64,000 bases of DNA from 67-14 sp020438345 (GTDB taxonomy: Bacteria > Actinomycetota > Thermoleophilia > Solirubrobacterales > 70-9), in NCBI GenBank assembly GCA_937872475.1, contig CALMSY010000022.1, positions 121,111-185,110 on the forward strand, in the 5' to 3' direction. Below, one piece after another: positions 50,539 to 59,030 of this stretch. The notes beneath the pieces are model-generated. The model did no database searches. It was not told the DNA's origin and was given only the letters and a program-made list of their open reading frames with translations. A program made the position numbers and the translations under genes. The stretch's first letter is position 1; every line of letters begins with the position of its first letter.

Positions 50539-51720
50539 GTGCGTCGTCTGCTGATTCTTGCCAGTGCGGTTGTCTTCCTTGACGTCACCTTCTTTTCGGT
50601 GCTGACGCCGCTGCTTCCCAGCTACCAGGCAGACCACAACCTTTCGGATGGTTCGGCCGGGGTCCTCGCCGGCAGCTTCGCGGCAGGTGCGCTCGTCTTC
50701 GCGATCCCGGCCGGCTGGCTGGTTGCCAGGATCGGTTCCCGCAAGACGGTCGTCATCGGTCTGGTCGGGATCGGAATCTGCAGCCCGGCCTTCGGGTTCG
50801 CCGAGAACATCATCCTGCTCGACCTGCTCCGCTTCCTCCAGGGTGGTGCGGGAGCACTGATGTGGGCGGGGGCGATCTCGTGGGTCGTGGTTGCGGCGCC
50901 TGTCGGGCGCCGGGGCGAAATGCTCGGGATCGTGATCGCTGCCGCAGTTGCCGGCGAACTTCTCGGTGCGCCTCTCGGTGCGATCGCCCACCAGGTCGGA
51001 ACCGGGATCGTCTTCGGCACCGTTCTTTTTGCCTCGGCGATCCTGATCGCGTTGGCGATTGGCATCTCGGGCACAACCGATGTCGAATCGCAACCGCTTA
51101 GGGAAGCGTGGCGGAGACTCCGCAAATCCGATGTGCCGGTCGGCGTACTGATGCTGGCCGGCCCTTCGGTCGCCTTCGGCCTTGCCGTGGTGGTCGGTCC
51201 GCTCCACATGGATGAACTTGGCGCCTCGCCCTTCCTGATCGCCGCGGCATTTGCCACCGGGGCAGTAATCGAGATCATTGTCGGACCGGTAATCGGCCGG
51301 ATGAGCGACCGGGTCGGACGCACCCTTCCTTACCTGATCGGGATCAGCACGATGGTGTTTGCGGTAATCGGACTGGGTGTTTTCGGGTTGCTTCCTTTGA
51401 TGTTCGCGACCGTGATGATGCTCGCGTTCGGCGCGGGCATGGCCTTCACTCCGGCCAGCACCCTGGTTACCGACCACGCCAGCGCGGCCGGGGTCAACCA
51501 GGGGTACGCCTCCGGGGCGGCCAACGTCGCCTGGGGCGGCGGCCAGGTGCTCGGTGCGGCAGGCGGCGGCATCCTGGCCGGCGTCGGCGGGTACCTTCTG
51601 CCGTGTCTGATTACCGCAGCGCTGCTGGTCGCGGTAGGAATGGTTGCCCGCTCGCTCGGCATCGGACCGCCGGAGCTCGCGGAAACAACAGGTCAAACGG
51701 GAGGAACTCATGATCGGTGA
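50539..51720 (+). CDS. MFS transporter (12 transmembrane segments)
   Basis: 393 residues from GTG 50539 (AGGATGGGG just upstream). Twelve hydrophobic segments are seen, with the MFS motif A equivalent in the loop after helix 2 as GWLVARIGSRKTVVIG and the duplicate GRMSDRVGRTLPYLIG after helix 8. It fits a drug/proton antiporter or sugar-efflux type; no substrate residues are diagnostic. The stop lies 11 nt inside the next gene, so the lactone oxidase is co-translated. Confidence 0.88.
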   Translation: MRRLLILASAVVFLDVTFFSVLTPLLPSYQADHNLSDGSAGVLAGSFAAGALVFAIPAGWLVARIGSRKTVVIGLVGIGICSPAFGFAENIILLDLLRFLQGGAGALMWAGAISWVVVAAPVGRRGEMLGIVIAAAVAGELLGAPLGAIAHQVGTGIVFGTVLFASAILIALAIGISGTTDVESQPLREAWRRLRKSDVPVGVLMLAGPSVAFGLAVVVGPLHMDELGASPFLIAAAFATGAVIEIIVGPVIGRMSDRVGRTLPYLIGISTMVFAVIGLGVFGLLPLMFATVMMLAFGAGMAFTPASTLVTDHASAAGVNQGYASGAANVAWGGGQVLGAAGGGILAGVGGYLLPCLITAALLVAVGMVARSLGIGPPELAETTGQTGGTHDR

Positions 51721-53041
51721 AAGATTCGACGCCAGGCGGGCCGGGAGTGAAGGCCGCATATGGACGAACTGGTCCGGACACCAGACCTGCCGGCCCCGTG
51801 ACCTGATCCAGGTGAGCGGCCTTGGCGAGCTGGCCGAGGTGGTCGGCCGCGCCGCCCGCAAAGGGCGCCAGGTGACCACGGTCGGCTCCGGTCATTCCTT
51901 CACCCCGACCGCTCTTTCGGATGATCTGCTGCTCGACATCTCGAGGGTCGCCGGGGTGATCTCGGTCGACCGGGGTTCCGGACTGGTCGAGGTTGGTGGC
52001 GGGACCATCCTCGCCGACCTGAACCGGGAACTCGACCGGCTTGGTCTGGCAATGCCGAACCTCGGGGATATCGACCGGCAGACGATCGCCGGGGCTGTTT
52101 CAACAGGCACCCACGGCACCGGCCTTGCCCTGCCCAACATCTCCGCGCAGATCGAACGCATCAAGGTCATGGACGCCAGCGGCGTGGTCCATGAGTTCGA
52201 TGCCGGCTCCGATGAGCTTCTGGCCGCTCGTGTCGCGATCGGATCGCTCGGGGTGATCACCTCGATCACCCTCCGTACCGTTCCCTCCTTCAACCTTCAC
52301 CGGGTTGATGCGCCGATGGACCTCGACCAGGTGCTGGGCGATTTCGAACGGCTCTGCGAGGTAAACGAACACTTCGAATTCTTCGTCTTCCCCTACACCC
52401 GGACCGCGCTGACGCTGAGCCGGAACCGGACCGGCCGGCCGCTCGCCCCGCGCTCGAAACCCGATCGCTTCCTCGGTGACGTGCTGATCGAGAACGGGCT
52501 TGGCGACCTTGCCCTGCGGGCCGCCGGGAAGTTCCGTTCGGCGATCCCGAAGATGGCCCGCTACTCGACCGGGTTCATGTCCCAGTCCGAGCAGGTCGAT
52601 ATATCCCACCGGGTATTCGCCAATTACCGGACGATCCGCTTCAACGAGATGGAATACGCACTGCCGGTCGAGGTCGGGCCAACTGTCCTCGAACAGGTGT
52701 TGACGATGATCGAGCGGGAGGGCTTCCCGCTCCCGATGCCGATCGAATGCCGGGTTTCGGCCGGGGATGATGCCCTGATCAGTCAGGCTCACGGACGGCC
52801 CACCGCATACATCGCCATTCACCAGCACCGGACGATGGAGCACGAGCCTTACTTTCGAGAGATCGAGGAAATTTTTCGCGAGGTGGATGGCCGTCCCCAC
52901 TGGGGCAAGCTTCACTTTCGCAGCGCGGAGGACCTCGCGCCAGGCTTCCCCCGCTGGAGTGATTTCCAGGCGGTCCGGGACCGGTTGGACCCGGACCGGA
53001 CCTTCTCCAATCCGTATGTGACGGAAGTACTCGGTCCTTAG
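51710..53041 (+). CDS. FAD-dependent aldonolactone oxidase (D-arabinono-1,4-lactone oxidase family)
   Basis: 443 residues from ATG 51710 with GGGAGG upstream. The VAO-type FAD domain has TVGSGHSFTPTALSDDLLLD (about 65-84), then GDIDRQTIAGAVSTGTHGTG. The C-terminal ALO domain ends with the substrate/FAD motif PHWGKLH and FSNPYVTEVL. Relatives oxidise L-gulono-, D-arabinono- or xylitol-type substrates with O2. Which one applies is not clear. An amino acid deaminase/aldolase-like gene found beside ALO genes in other actinobacteria is at 55,281. Confidence 0.9.
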   Translation: MIGERFDARRAGSEGRIWTNWSGHQTCRPRDLIQVSGLGELAEVVGRAARKGRQVTTVGSGHSFTPTALSDDLLLDISRVAGVISVDRGSGLVEVGGGTILADLNRELDRLGLAMPNLGDIDRQTIAGAVSTGTHGTGLALPNISAQIERIKVMDASGVVHEFDAGSDELLAARVAIGSLGVITSITLRTVPSFNLHRVDAPMDLDQVLGDFERLCEVNEHFEFFVFPYTRTALTLSRNRTGRPLAPRSKPDRFLGDVLIENGLGDLALRAAGKFRSAIPKMARYSTGFMSQSEQVDISHRVFANYRTIRFNEMEYALPVEVGPTVLEQVLTMIEREGFPLPMPIECRVSAGDDALISQAHGRPTAYIAIHQHRTMEHEPYFREIEEIFREVDGRPHWGKLHFRSAEDLAPGFPRWSDFQAVRDRLDPDRTFSNPYVTEVLGP

Positions 53042-53080
53042 CGGACCCTGTGGTCCGGTTAGCTGCTACTATCCGGACCA
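53033..53080. promoter_or_regulatory. repeated GGTCC/GGACC operator overlapping the MFS-TetR promoter
   Basis: Half-sites occur at 53,033 (GGTCC), 53,043 (GGACC), 53,052 (GGTCCGG) and 53,073 (CCGGACC). The outer pair TGGTCCGG (53,051-53,058) / CCGGACCA (53,073-53,080) is perfect and ends at the start codon. A -10-like TACTAT (53,067-53,072) lies between its arms, eight nt before ATG, so the transcript may be leaderless and the operator would block it. The TetR protein of the same operon is the likely ligand. Confidence 0.6.
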
Positions 53081-54598
53081 ATGAGTCCGCTTAGAACGAA
53101 TCCGGCCGGCGAAACCCAGGCTCCGGAACATCCAGACCAGGGGGTCGGCCACGACCGGCCCCATCCAATGCGCAGTCTCCTGATCCTCGGCCTGGCCGCG
53201 CTTTCATTCGCCCTGGCGCAGACCACACTGGTGCCGGCCCTGGCCGAGCTCATGCACGAGTTCAACACCGATGCGAGCGGTATCGCCTGGGTCCTCACCG
53301 GGTACCTGATCTCGGCTGCGGTGTTCACCCCGATCTTCGGGCGACTGGGAGACATGTTCGGCAAACGCCGGCTGCTCGTCATCGCCCTCTTCATTTTCGC
53401 CGCCGGCTCCATAGTCTCGGCCCTCGGAGACAGCGTCACCACGATCGTGGCCGGCCGCATACTCCAGGGCGTCGGTGGCGGAATCTTCCCCCTCTGTTTC
53501 GGAATAATCCGGGACGAGTTTCCGGCGGAGAAAGTCTCCGCCTCGATCGGCCTGATATCCGCCACGGCTGGCATTGGTGGTGGTCTCGGACTGATTCTCG
53601 GCGGGCTGATTATCGACGGCGCGTCCTACCACTGGATCTTCTGGCTCGGGGCCGCGATGGCCGCGGTCGCGGCGATCGCGGCTTTGATCTGGGTTCCCGA
53701 ATCCCCGAACCGCACCCCGGCCAAGGTCGACATCCGGGGGGCGATCGTGCTCGCGGTTGGTCTCACGATCCCGATGTATGCGGTGTCGGAGGCAAATAGC
53801 TGGGGCTGGACCAGCTTCCGGCTGATCGGCCTGATCCTGGTCGGTCTAGGGATCATCGCCTTCTGGGTCTGGCTGCAGAAACGGACCCGGGATCCACTGG
53901 CAGATGTCTCAATGCTGGCCCGGCCCGCCGTGGCGATGACCAACGTCGCGACCCTGCTGATCGGCTTCGGAATGTTCGCTTCTTTTATTTTGATCCCGCA
54001 ACTCGTCGAAGCACCGGAGAACACCGGCTACGGCCTCGGCTACACGGCCACTCAGGCGGGTCTGATCATGCTCCCCGGAGCACTGATGATGCTGTTCGCC
54101 GGGCCATTCTCCGGCGTGCTCGGCTCCAGGTTCGGCAACAAGATGCCGCTGGCGCTCGGAGCCGTGATCAGTGGTTTTGGTCTGGTCGGTCTCGGCCTGG
54201 ACCATGGTTCGGCGCTCAGCATCATGCTCTGGAACATGTTCTCCTCGGTCGGTATCGGTCTCGCGTTCGCAGCGATGCCGAACCTGATCATGGAATCGGT
54301 TCCGGTCGAAAGGACGGGCGAGGCGACCGGCTTCAACGCGCTGATCCGCTCGGTCGGCTCCTCGCTGGGCTCCCAGGTCACGGCTTCGGTGCTGACCGGA
54401 ACGATTGTCCTCGCCTCCGGCTTTCCGACCAGTGAGGGATTCAAGACCGCCTTCCTGATCGGCGCGGGCGCATCAATCGTGGCCGGCCTCATGGCGACGC
54501 TGATTCCAAGCCGTGGCCATGATCACGTGACGGTAGCTGAAGAAATCGGCGCGGCTTCCGTGCTGCCAGAGCCGGCCCTGGCGGCAGACGAAGCATGA
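53081..54598 (+). CDS. DHA2-type MFS efflux transporter (14 transmembrane segments)
   Basis: 505 residues. A polar N-terminal tail is followed by 14 hydrophobic segments. DHA2 features: DASGIAWVLTGYLISAAVFT, GRLGDMFGKRRLLVIALF (motif A) and GGIFPLCFGIIRDEFP, with the motif C-like GIGGGLGLILGGLI. EmrB/QacA relatives export hydrophobic compounds with protons. It overlaps the TetR gene by ATGA and has an operator-like inverted repeat at its start. An in-frame ATG at 53168 is a shorter alternative. Confidence 0.92.
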   Translation: MSPLRTNPAGETQAPEHPDQGVGHDRPHPMRSLLILGLAALSFALAQTTLVPALAELMHEFNTDASGIAWVLTGYLISAAVFTPIFGRLGDMFGKRRLLVIALFIFAAGSIVSALGDSVTTIVAGRILQGVGGGIFPLCFGIIRDEFPAEKVSASIGLISATAGIGGGLGLILGGLIIDGASYHWIFWLGAAMAAVAAIAALIWVPESPNRTPAKVDIRGAIVLAVGLTIPMYAVSEANSWGWTSFRLIGLILVGLGIIAFWVWLQKRTRDPLADVSMLARPAVAMTNVATLLIGFGMFASFILIPQLVEAPENTGYGLGYTATQAGLIMLPGALMMLFAGPFSGVLGSRFGNKMPLALGAVISGFGLVGLGLDHGSALSIMLWNMFSSVGIGLAFAAMPNLIMESVPVERTGEATGFNALIRSVGSSLGSQVTASVLTGTIVLASGFPTSEGFKTAFLIGAGASIVAGLMATLIPSRGHDHVTVAEEIGAASVLPEPALAADEA

Positions 54599-55179
54599 GC
54601 CGGGCAATTCATGACTCCCCGGTCGAGGTTGAAGGGCCACGTCGCGCAGACGGGATTCGCAACCGGGAGAAGGTGATCGCAGCCGCCGAGCAGGTATTCG
54701 CCGAGCAGGGCATCGACGCAGGCATCCCCGAGATCGCGACGCGAGCCGGGGTCGGCAAGGGCACGGTCTACCGGAATTTCGAAACCAAAGAGGACCTGGT
54801 TGCGGCGATTCTGGTGCTGAGACTCGGCAAAATGGAAGATGACCTCACCGTGGCACTTGAAGATCCTGACCCGGGTCAGGCGATGCGCGAAGTCCTGAAG
54901 GCAGCCGCGGTGAGGACCAGCGCGATCGGCTTCCCTCCAGGGATCGTCCTGTCAGGTGAGCATGCTGAGCTGGAAGCGATCAAGAGCAGGCTCAAGAAAC
55001 GAATGAAGTCGCTCTTCGAGGCAGCCCGGAACGCCGGTGATGTCCGGCCTGATGCCACCGTGGATGAACTCTTCGTCCTGTTCGGAGGAGTGTGCCGAGC
55101 GCTGGCCGAATCGGGCGATACGAGCCCGAAGGCATGGAGCCGCCACACCGACCTTGTGGTTGACGCCTTCCGCCCCTAG
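54595..55179 (+). CDS. TetR/AcrR family regulator of the adjacent efflux gene
   Basis: 194 residues. The N-terminal HTH domain reads NREKVIAAAEQVFAEQGIDA, EIATRAGVGKGTVYRNFETK (about 22-65). The C-terminal helices form the ligand pocket and have FGGVCRAL, a pattern of the SbtR-like C-terminal domain. Translational coupling to the transporter and the operator before it point to local autoregulation and derepression by the exported compound. Confidence 0.92.
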   Translation: MSRAIHDSPVEVEGPRRADGIRNREKVIAAAEQVFAEQGIDAGIPEIATRAGVGKGTVYRNFETKEDLVAAILVLRLGKMEDDLTVALEDPDPGQAMREVLKAAAVRTSAIGFPPGIVLSGEHAELEAIKSRLKKRMKSLFEAARNAGDVRPDATVDELFVLFGGVCRALAESGDTSPKAWSRHTDLVVDAFRP

Positions 55180-55280
55180 GTAAGAAGTTCTACGCTTTCG
55201 CGGCGCCTGGTACGCACCATGCGGCGCCCGGCATCCGCCCGGCACGCACCGTCCATCCGCGGTCCCGTGGAGCTACTCAA

Positions 55281-56492
55281 CTAGAGAAAAGTCTGGCCTT
55301 CTCCGCGGTAGGTGGGGACCTCGTCTACGATCTCGCCGCCCTCGATGAGGAGCAGGGAGTCGAACCTTTCGCAGAGCTCGCCGGCCTTGGCGTGACGGAG
55401 GTAGACGTTGTCGCCGATCGAAAGCTCGTCGGAGGCGTCCCCGACCAATGGCGTCTGGACCTCTCCGGCACCTTCGTCTTTTTCGAACTCGAGGCCTTCG
55501 GGCAGCCAGGGGACCGGCATTCGCCCGGGTCCCATCGGTCCCGACGCCAGGTAGCCGCCGCCCAATGCCGTCACGACGCGGGGTGCGGGCCGTCGCACCA
55601 CCGGCAGGGCAAACCCTGCGGCCGGGTTCAGGCTGAACCCGGAGTAATGGTCGAACTGGCCCGGGGCATAGAAACCCGACCCCGCGGCAACTTCAGTCAC
55701 CGCGGCTTCCGCCGAGGTTGAATCGAGTGATCCGGTGCCACCACCGTTGACGAACTCGATCGGTGCGACCTGCCGGATCTTCTCCACAGCCTCGGCCCGG
55801 CGTCCGGCGATCTCGACCCGGGACTTCTTCTGCATCGAGCGGATCGCCCGGGAACGCAGCGGATGGCCGGGTACCTGATCACCGAGTCCTGCGATCTGGC
55901 CCTCATAGGCCATCAGCCCGACCAGTTCCAGCTTCTCTCTGCGACCGATCTCTTCGGCAAGAGCGACGGCATCCTCCGGCGAGTGGATTGGGGAGCGGAG
56001 AGTGCCTGCTTTGAACCTTCCGCCGAATGCCCAAAGCGCAGCATCGAGTTCGAGGCAGAGCCTCACCGGCGGTGCCTTGCTGCCCAGTACCGACTCGATG
56101 ATCTCAAGATGCTCGACGCAATCGACCATGACGACCGGGGCACGCCCCGGGTCGGCGACGGAGCGAAGAGCAAGCTCGCCCAGAGCCTCCAGGTTCGTGG
56201 TCGGGTAGGCGAGCAGCAGGTTCTCAACTCCCCGGTCGGCGAGCCAGAGTGTTTCAGGAAGCGTGAAGGTCATCAATCCCTGGAAGCGGTCATCCCGATC
56301 CAGGATCTGGTTGATCAAAGGCCGGCAGCGCAGCGACTTCGAGGCCACCCGGATCGGCTTCCCGGCGGACCGCTCGAGCATCCAGTCGGCATTCGCCCAC
56401 ATCGCATCGAGGTCGACGAAAGCGAAGGGGGCCTCGATCTCGCTGAAGATATCTTCCAGCTCGGCATGGCTTCGGGCGGGCGGGTTCACCAT
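55281..56492 (-). CDS. amino acid deaminase/aldolase-like PLP protein (alanine racemase N-domain fold)
   Basis: 403 residues. The fold-type III barrel opens with FAFVDLDAMWANAD, and the PLP lysine lies in RVASKSLRC (about 49-57). Later motifs include VMVDCVEHLEII, LCLELDAALW, GLMAYEGQIAGLGD, FVNGGGTGSLDST and the C-terminal beta domain with GDNVYLRHAKAGELCERFD. This is the D-threonine aldolase/D-serine dehydratase-like branch annotated as amino acid deaminase/aldolase. The D-amino-acid substrate is unknown. It converges on the TetR gene. Confidence 0.85.
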   Translation of the reverse strand: MVNPPARSHAELEDIFSEIEAPFAFVDLDAMWANADWMLERSAGKPIRVASKSLRCRPLINQILDRDDRFQGLMTFTLPETLWLADRGVENLLLAYPTTNLEALGELALRSVADPGRAPVVMVDCVEHLEIIESVLGSKAPPVRLCLELDAALWAFGGRFKAGTLRSPIHSPEDAVALAEEIGRREKLELVGLMAYEGQIAGLGDQVPGHPLRSRAIRSMQKKSRVEIAGRRAEAVEKIRQVAPIEFVNGGGTGSLDSTSAEAAVTEVAAGSGFYAPGQFDHYSGFSLNPAAGFALPVVRRPAPRVVTALGGGYLASGPMGPGRMPVPWLPEGLEFEKDEGAGEVQTPLVGDASDELSIGDNVYLRHAKAGELCERFDSLLLIEGGEIVDEVPTYRGEGQTFL

Positions 56493-56571
56493 CGGCTAAA
56501 GGCTAGAGCCGCGGTCGGCACCTTGCCCGGGCGGTGCCCGGAGGCGCCGCTTCGAGACGCGACATACCTGA

Positions 56572-56667
56572 TGGTCCCGCCCGGGTCAAGCGCCGCGCAA
56601 TGGTCCCGTCTGGATCAGACGCCCGGCAATGGTCCCGTCTGGGTCAGGCATCCGGCAATGGTCCTGC
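56572..56667. repeat. 29-bp tandem repeat derived from the 3' end of the TPP-enzyme gene
   Basis: Units starting TGGTCCCG begin at 56,572, 56,601, 56,630 and 56,659. The unit at 56,630-56,658 includes the stop codon and last codons of the neighbouring gene, so the repeat grew outward from that gene's end. Confidence 0.8.
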
Positions 56668-58362
56668 CTGGATCTCCTTCCAGCGTGCCGCCATGCCGGC
56701 CGGGATCGCCCGGTTCGCATCAACGTCGGTCCGCAGGCAGATCACGGCTGGCCGGCCGGATTCACGGGCCCTGGTCAGGGCCGGGGCGAGCTGATCGATC
56801 CGATCGACGTACTCCCCGTGGCAGCCGAACCCTTCAGCGACCGTATCCCAGCGGATTTCACCCTGGTCGGTACCGAAAGTGCGGCCGTAGTGGGCCAGTT
56901 CATTCGGTTCTTCCATGGTCCAGGAACCCTCCGCGAAAACGATCACCACGACGGGAATCGATTCCCGGGCGGCCGACTGCATTTCCATGATGTTGAACCC
57001 GGCCGCGCCGTCGCCGGTCAGGCAGACGACCTCCCGGTCCGGCGCTCCGATCTTCGAGCCGATTGCCGAAGGGATCCCGGTTCCGAGCATGCCCAGTTCG
57101 AGAATGCTGTGGTACGAGCGCGGCCTGGTCGGTGGCAGGACCGAGTATGCCCAGACCGAGGTCAGTCCTCCGTCCACCGTGTAGATCGCATCCTCGCCGA
57201 AGACCTCGCCGATCACACCAACCGCATGGGCCGGGTGGATCGCTTCCTTGTCCCACTTGAGGATGGGGCCGGCCTGGCCGTTCCGCCAGGATTCACCGGT
57301 ACTGCGGGCCCGCTCAAGCGCAGCTTTGGCTTCCGCCGATGGCTTGGTGTCACGTGAGCGCAGTTCGGCCAGGATCCCGTCGAGCGCATCTTTTACATCG
57401 GCGACGATCCCCAGCGCGAGCGGCCGGGTGACACCCATGTGGGTGGGCTCGACATCGATCTGGATCAGCTGCTTGCCTTCCGGGTCACCCCAGTACTTGT
57501 CGTAAGGGAGGTCGAGGTTGCCGATTCTCGAACCGGCGACCAGGATCACATCCGCTTCCCGGCGGGCCTGGGCGCCTCCGTCCCCGAATCCGAACACGTA
57601 GTTGGGGTTGGCGGAGGAAACGCTGGCCCGGCCGGCCTGGGTGGGCAGGAGCGGACAACCGAGCAGTTCCGCCAGTTCGGCCACTTCCGGGTTCGCACCA
57701 CTGCGATCCACTCCGGTCCCGGCCACGATGACCGGTCGCTCCGCCCCGGCCAGCAGATCGGCCGCGACGTTGATCTGGCCGGCCGAAGCCCGGGGCAGGG
57801 AGGGCCGATAGGCGCTCGGCGGCAAAATCGGCTGGTCGGCCTCCTCGCCCACCGCGTACATGACCGGGGCCGGGACTTCAACCTGCACCGGTCCCGGGCG
57901 GCCGTTCCACATCTCCCGGAAGGCGAGCCGCATGACCTCGGCGATCCGGCCCCATTCAAAGACCGGGCCTCCCCACTTCACGGCAGGCCGGAAGGCTTCA
58001 AGCTGATCCTGCCCCTGGAAGGTCGAGGGCGGCGAGGGGTAGCTCACCCCCATCCGGTGCTGTGAGGTAATTGCCAGAACGGGAACCCCTTCGTGGCGGG
58101 CGGTGAAGATGCCGGGGAGCAGGTTCACGGTGCCCGGGCCGGGGTTGCCGATCACCGCCGAGACCTTTCCGGTTGTTTTGAAGAGCCCTTCGGCCATGTG
58201 AACACCGGCTGATTCGTGACGAACCGGGACCAGCGTGATCCCGTTGGCTTCGAGGTTCGCAAGCAGAGGGTCGATCTCGGGCGAGGGAAGGCCGAATACA
58301 TGCTCGATCCCTTCCGCCGCCAGGCATCGGGCAAAAACCTCGCCACCGGTGATTTCGGTCAT
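56644..58362 (-). CDS. TPP-binding acetolactate-synthase-like enzyme with altered metal motif
   Basis: 572 residues with GGAGA just before the ATG. Domains match the ALS/benzoylformate-decarboxylase family: GVFARCLAAEGIEHVFGLPS-type N-terminus, the activating Glu in VRHESAGVHMAEG (about residue 50), and the cofactor loop GDG at about 445. After the normal 24 residues the expected Asn-Asn is Ala-Glu (VIVFAEGSW), which changes the magnesium ligand position. The C-terminal part keeps RWDTVAEGFGCHGEYV. A 2-oxoacid decarboxylase or lyase is likely. It stands alone, followed by tandem copies of its own 3' end. Confidence 0.87.
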   Translation of the reverse strand: MTEITGGEVFARCLAAEGIEHVFGLPSPEIDPLLANLEANGITLVPVRHESAGVHMAEGLFKTTGKVSAVIGNPGPGTVNLLPGIFTARHEGVPVLAITSQHRMGVSYPSPPSTFQGQDQLEAFRPAVKWGGPVFEWGRIAEVMRLAFREMWNGRPGPVQVEVPAPVMYAVGEEADQPILPPSAYRPSLPRASAGQINVAADLLAGAERPVIVAGTGVDRSGANPEVAELAELLGCPLLPTQAGRASVSSANPNYVFGFGDGGAQARREADVILVAGSRIGNLDLPYDKYWGDPEGKQLIQIDVEPTHMGVTRPLALGIVADVKDALDGILAELRSRDTKPSAEAKAALERARSTGESWRNGQAGPILKWDKEAIHPAHAVGVIGEVFGEDAIYTVDGGLTSVWAYSVLPPTRPRSYHSILELGMLGTGIPSAIGSKIGAPDREVVCLTGDGAAGFNIMEMQSAARESIPVVVIVFAEGSWTMEEPNELAHYGRTFGTDQGEIRWDTVAEGFGCHGEYVDRIDQLAPALTRARESGRPAVICLRTDVDANRAIPAGMAARWKEIQAGPLPDA

Positions 58363-58519
58363 AGCTTCTCCTAGCGATGGGATGTAGTGGATCGAAGATA
58401 CGCCGATGTCCAGGCTTTTCCAGTTCCGGAAACGGAATTCAGTACTTAGCCGAAACCGGTTTACGGGAAACCCGAAGCGTTACCGGAGACAGCGGGACAT
58501 CCGGGCCGGGATCTTGAAG

Positions 58520-58568
58520 AACGTGGCCGGGATTCTCACCAAATGACCGTGAAAATCCCGGCCACGTT
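58520..58568. repeat. third copy of the hairpin repeat, with a perfect 15-bp stem
   Basis: Arms AACGTGGCCGGGATT (58,520-58,534) and AATCCCGGCCACGTT (58,554-58,568) enclose the same 19-nt loop found at 33,174 and 33,247 with one or two changes. It lies in the 368-bp gap between the TPP-enzyme gene and the IS3 transposase; the gap's only other content is the IS3 left end. Confidence 0.85.
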
Positions 58569-58730
58569 GTGAAATTCGAGTGAAATCCGGGCACTGAGAG
58601 GGTGGGGTTCGGGTCCAGAGAGGGATGAGTCCGGGTGACCTGACCCCCTGAGGTTGATCCACTTGGTCTGCACCCCAAGTGATGGGCCGAGGATGTGAGA
58701 GTGTCAGGCTGCCTATTCGAGAGGAGCCTG

Positions 58731-59030
58731 ATGGTTAAGTCTTACCCACCGGAGTTTCGGATGCGGATTGTGGAGTTTTATCGAGGGGGCCGATCGGCCC
58801 CCTCGATCGCTGGGGATTTCGGGGTCTCTGAGGCCACTATCTACCGCTGGATTCTTCAAGACAGAATCGATCATGGTATGAAGCCGGGTTCCACCAGCAT
58901 CGAGAATGCCGAGCTCAAAAGGGCGCGTGCCCGCATTCGGGAGCTGGAGACTGATCTGGAATTCACTAGGAAGGCATCTGCCTTGTTTGACGGGGAAAAC
59001 CCGCTTGCCCCAAAAGGATCTACACGGTAA
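58731..59030 (+). CDS. IS3 family transposase OrfA
   Basis: 99 residues from ATG 58731 with GAGGAG 4 nt upstream. HTH of the IS3 type: SYPPEFRMRIVEFYRGG, SIAGDFGVSEATIYRWILQD. A leucine-zipper-like helix follows (ENAELKRARARIRELETDLE). The heptamer CCCAAAA near the end allows the -1 shift to OrfB. Confidence 0.92.
   Translation: MVKSYPPEFRMRIVEFYRGGRSAPSIAGDFGVSEATIYRWILQDRIDHGMKPGSTSIENAELKRARARIRELETDLEFTRKASALFDGENPLAPKGSTR
59009..59015 (+). promoter_or_regulatory. programmed -1 ribosomal frameshift site of the IS3 element
   Basis: The heptamer C CCA AAA is in the phase of orfA and fits the X-XXY-YYZ rule. A -1 shift leads to RIYTVIEILAGQGISTK, the expected OrfB beginning, before the orfA stop is reached. 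Confidence 0.75.

Noticed and set aside
50479..51879. A 466-codon minus-strand frame opposite the MFS permease
   Set aside because: The composition is charge-rich shadow coding of a membrane protein; no start signal or domain is present, and the plus-strand MFS is certain.
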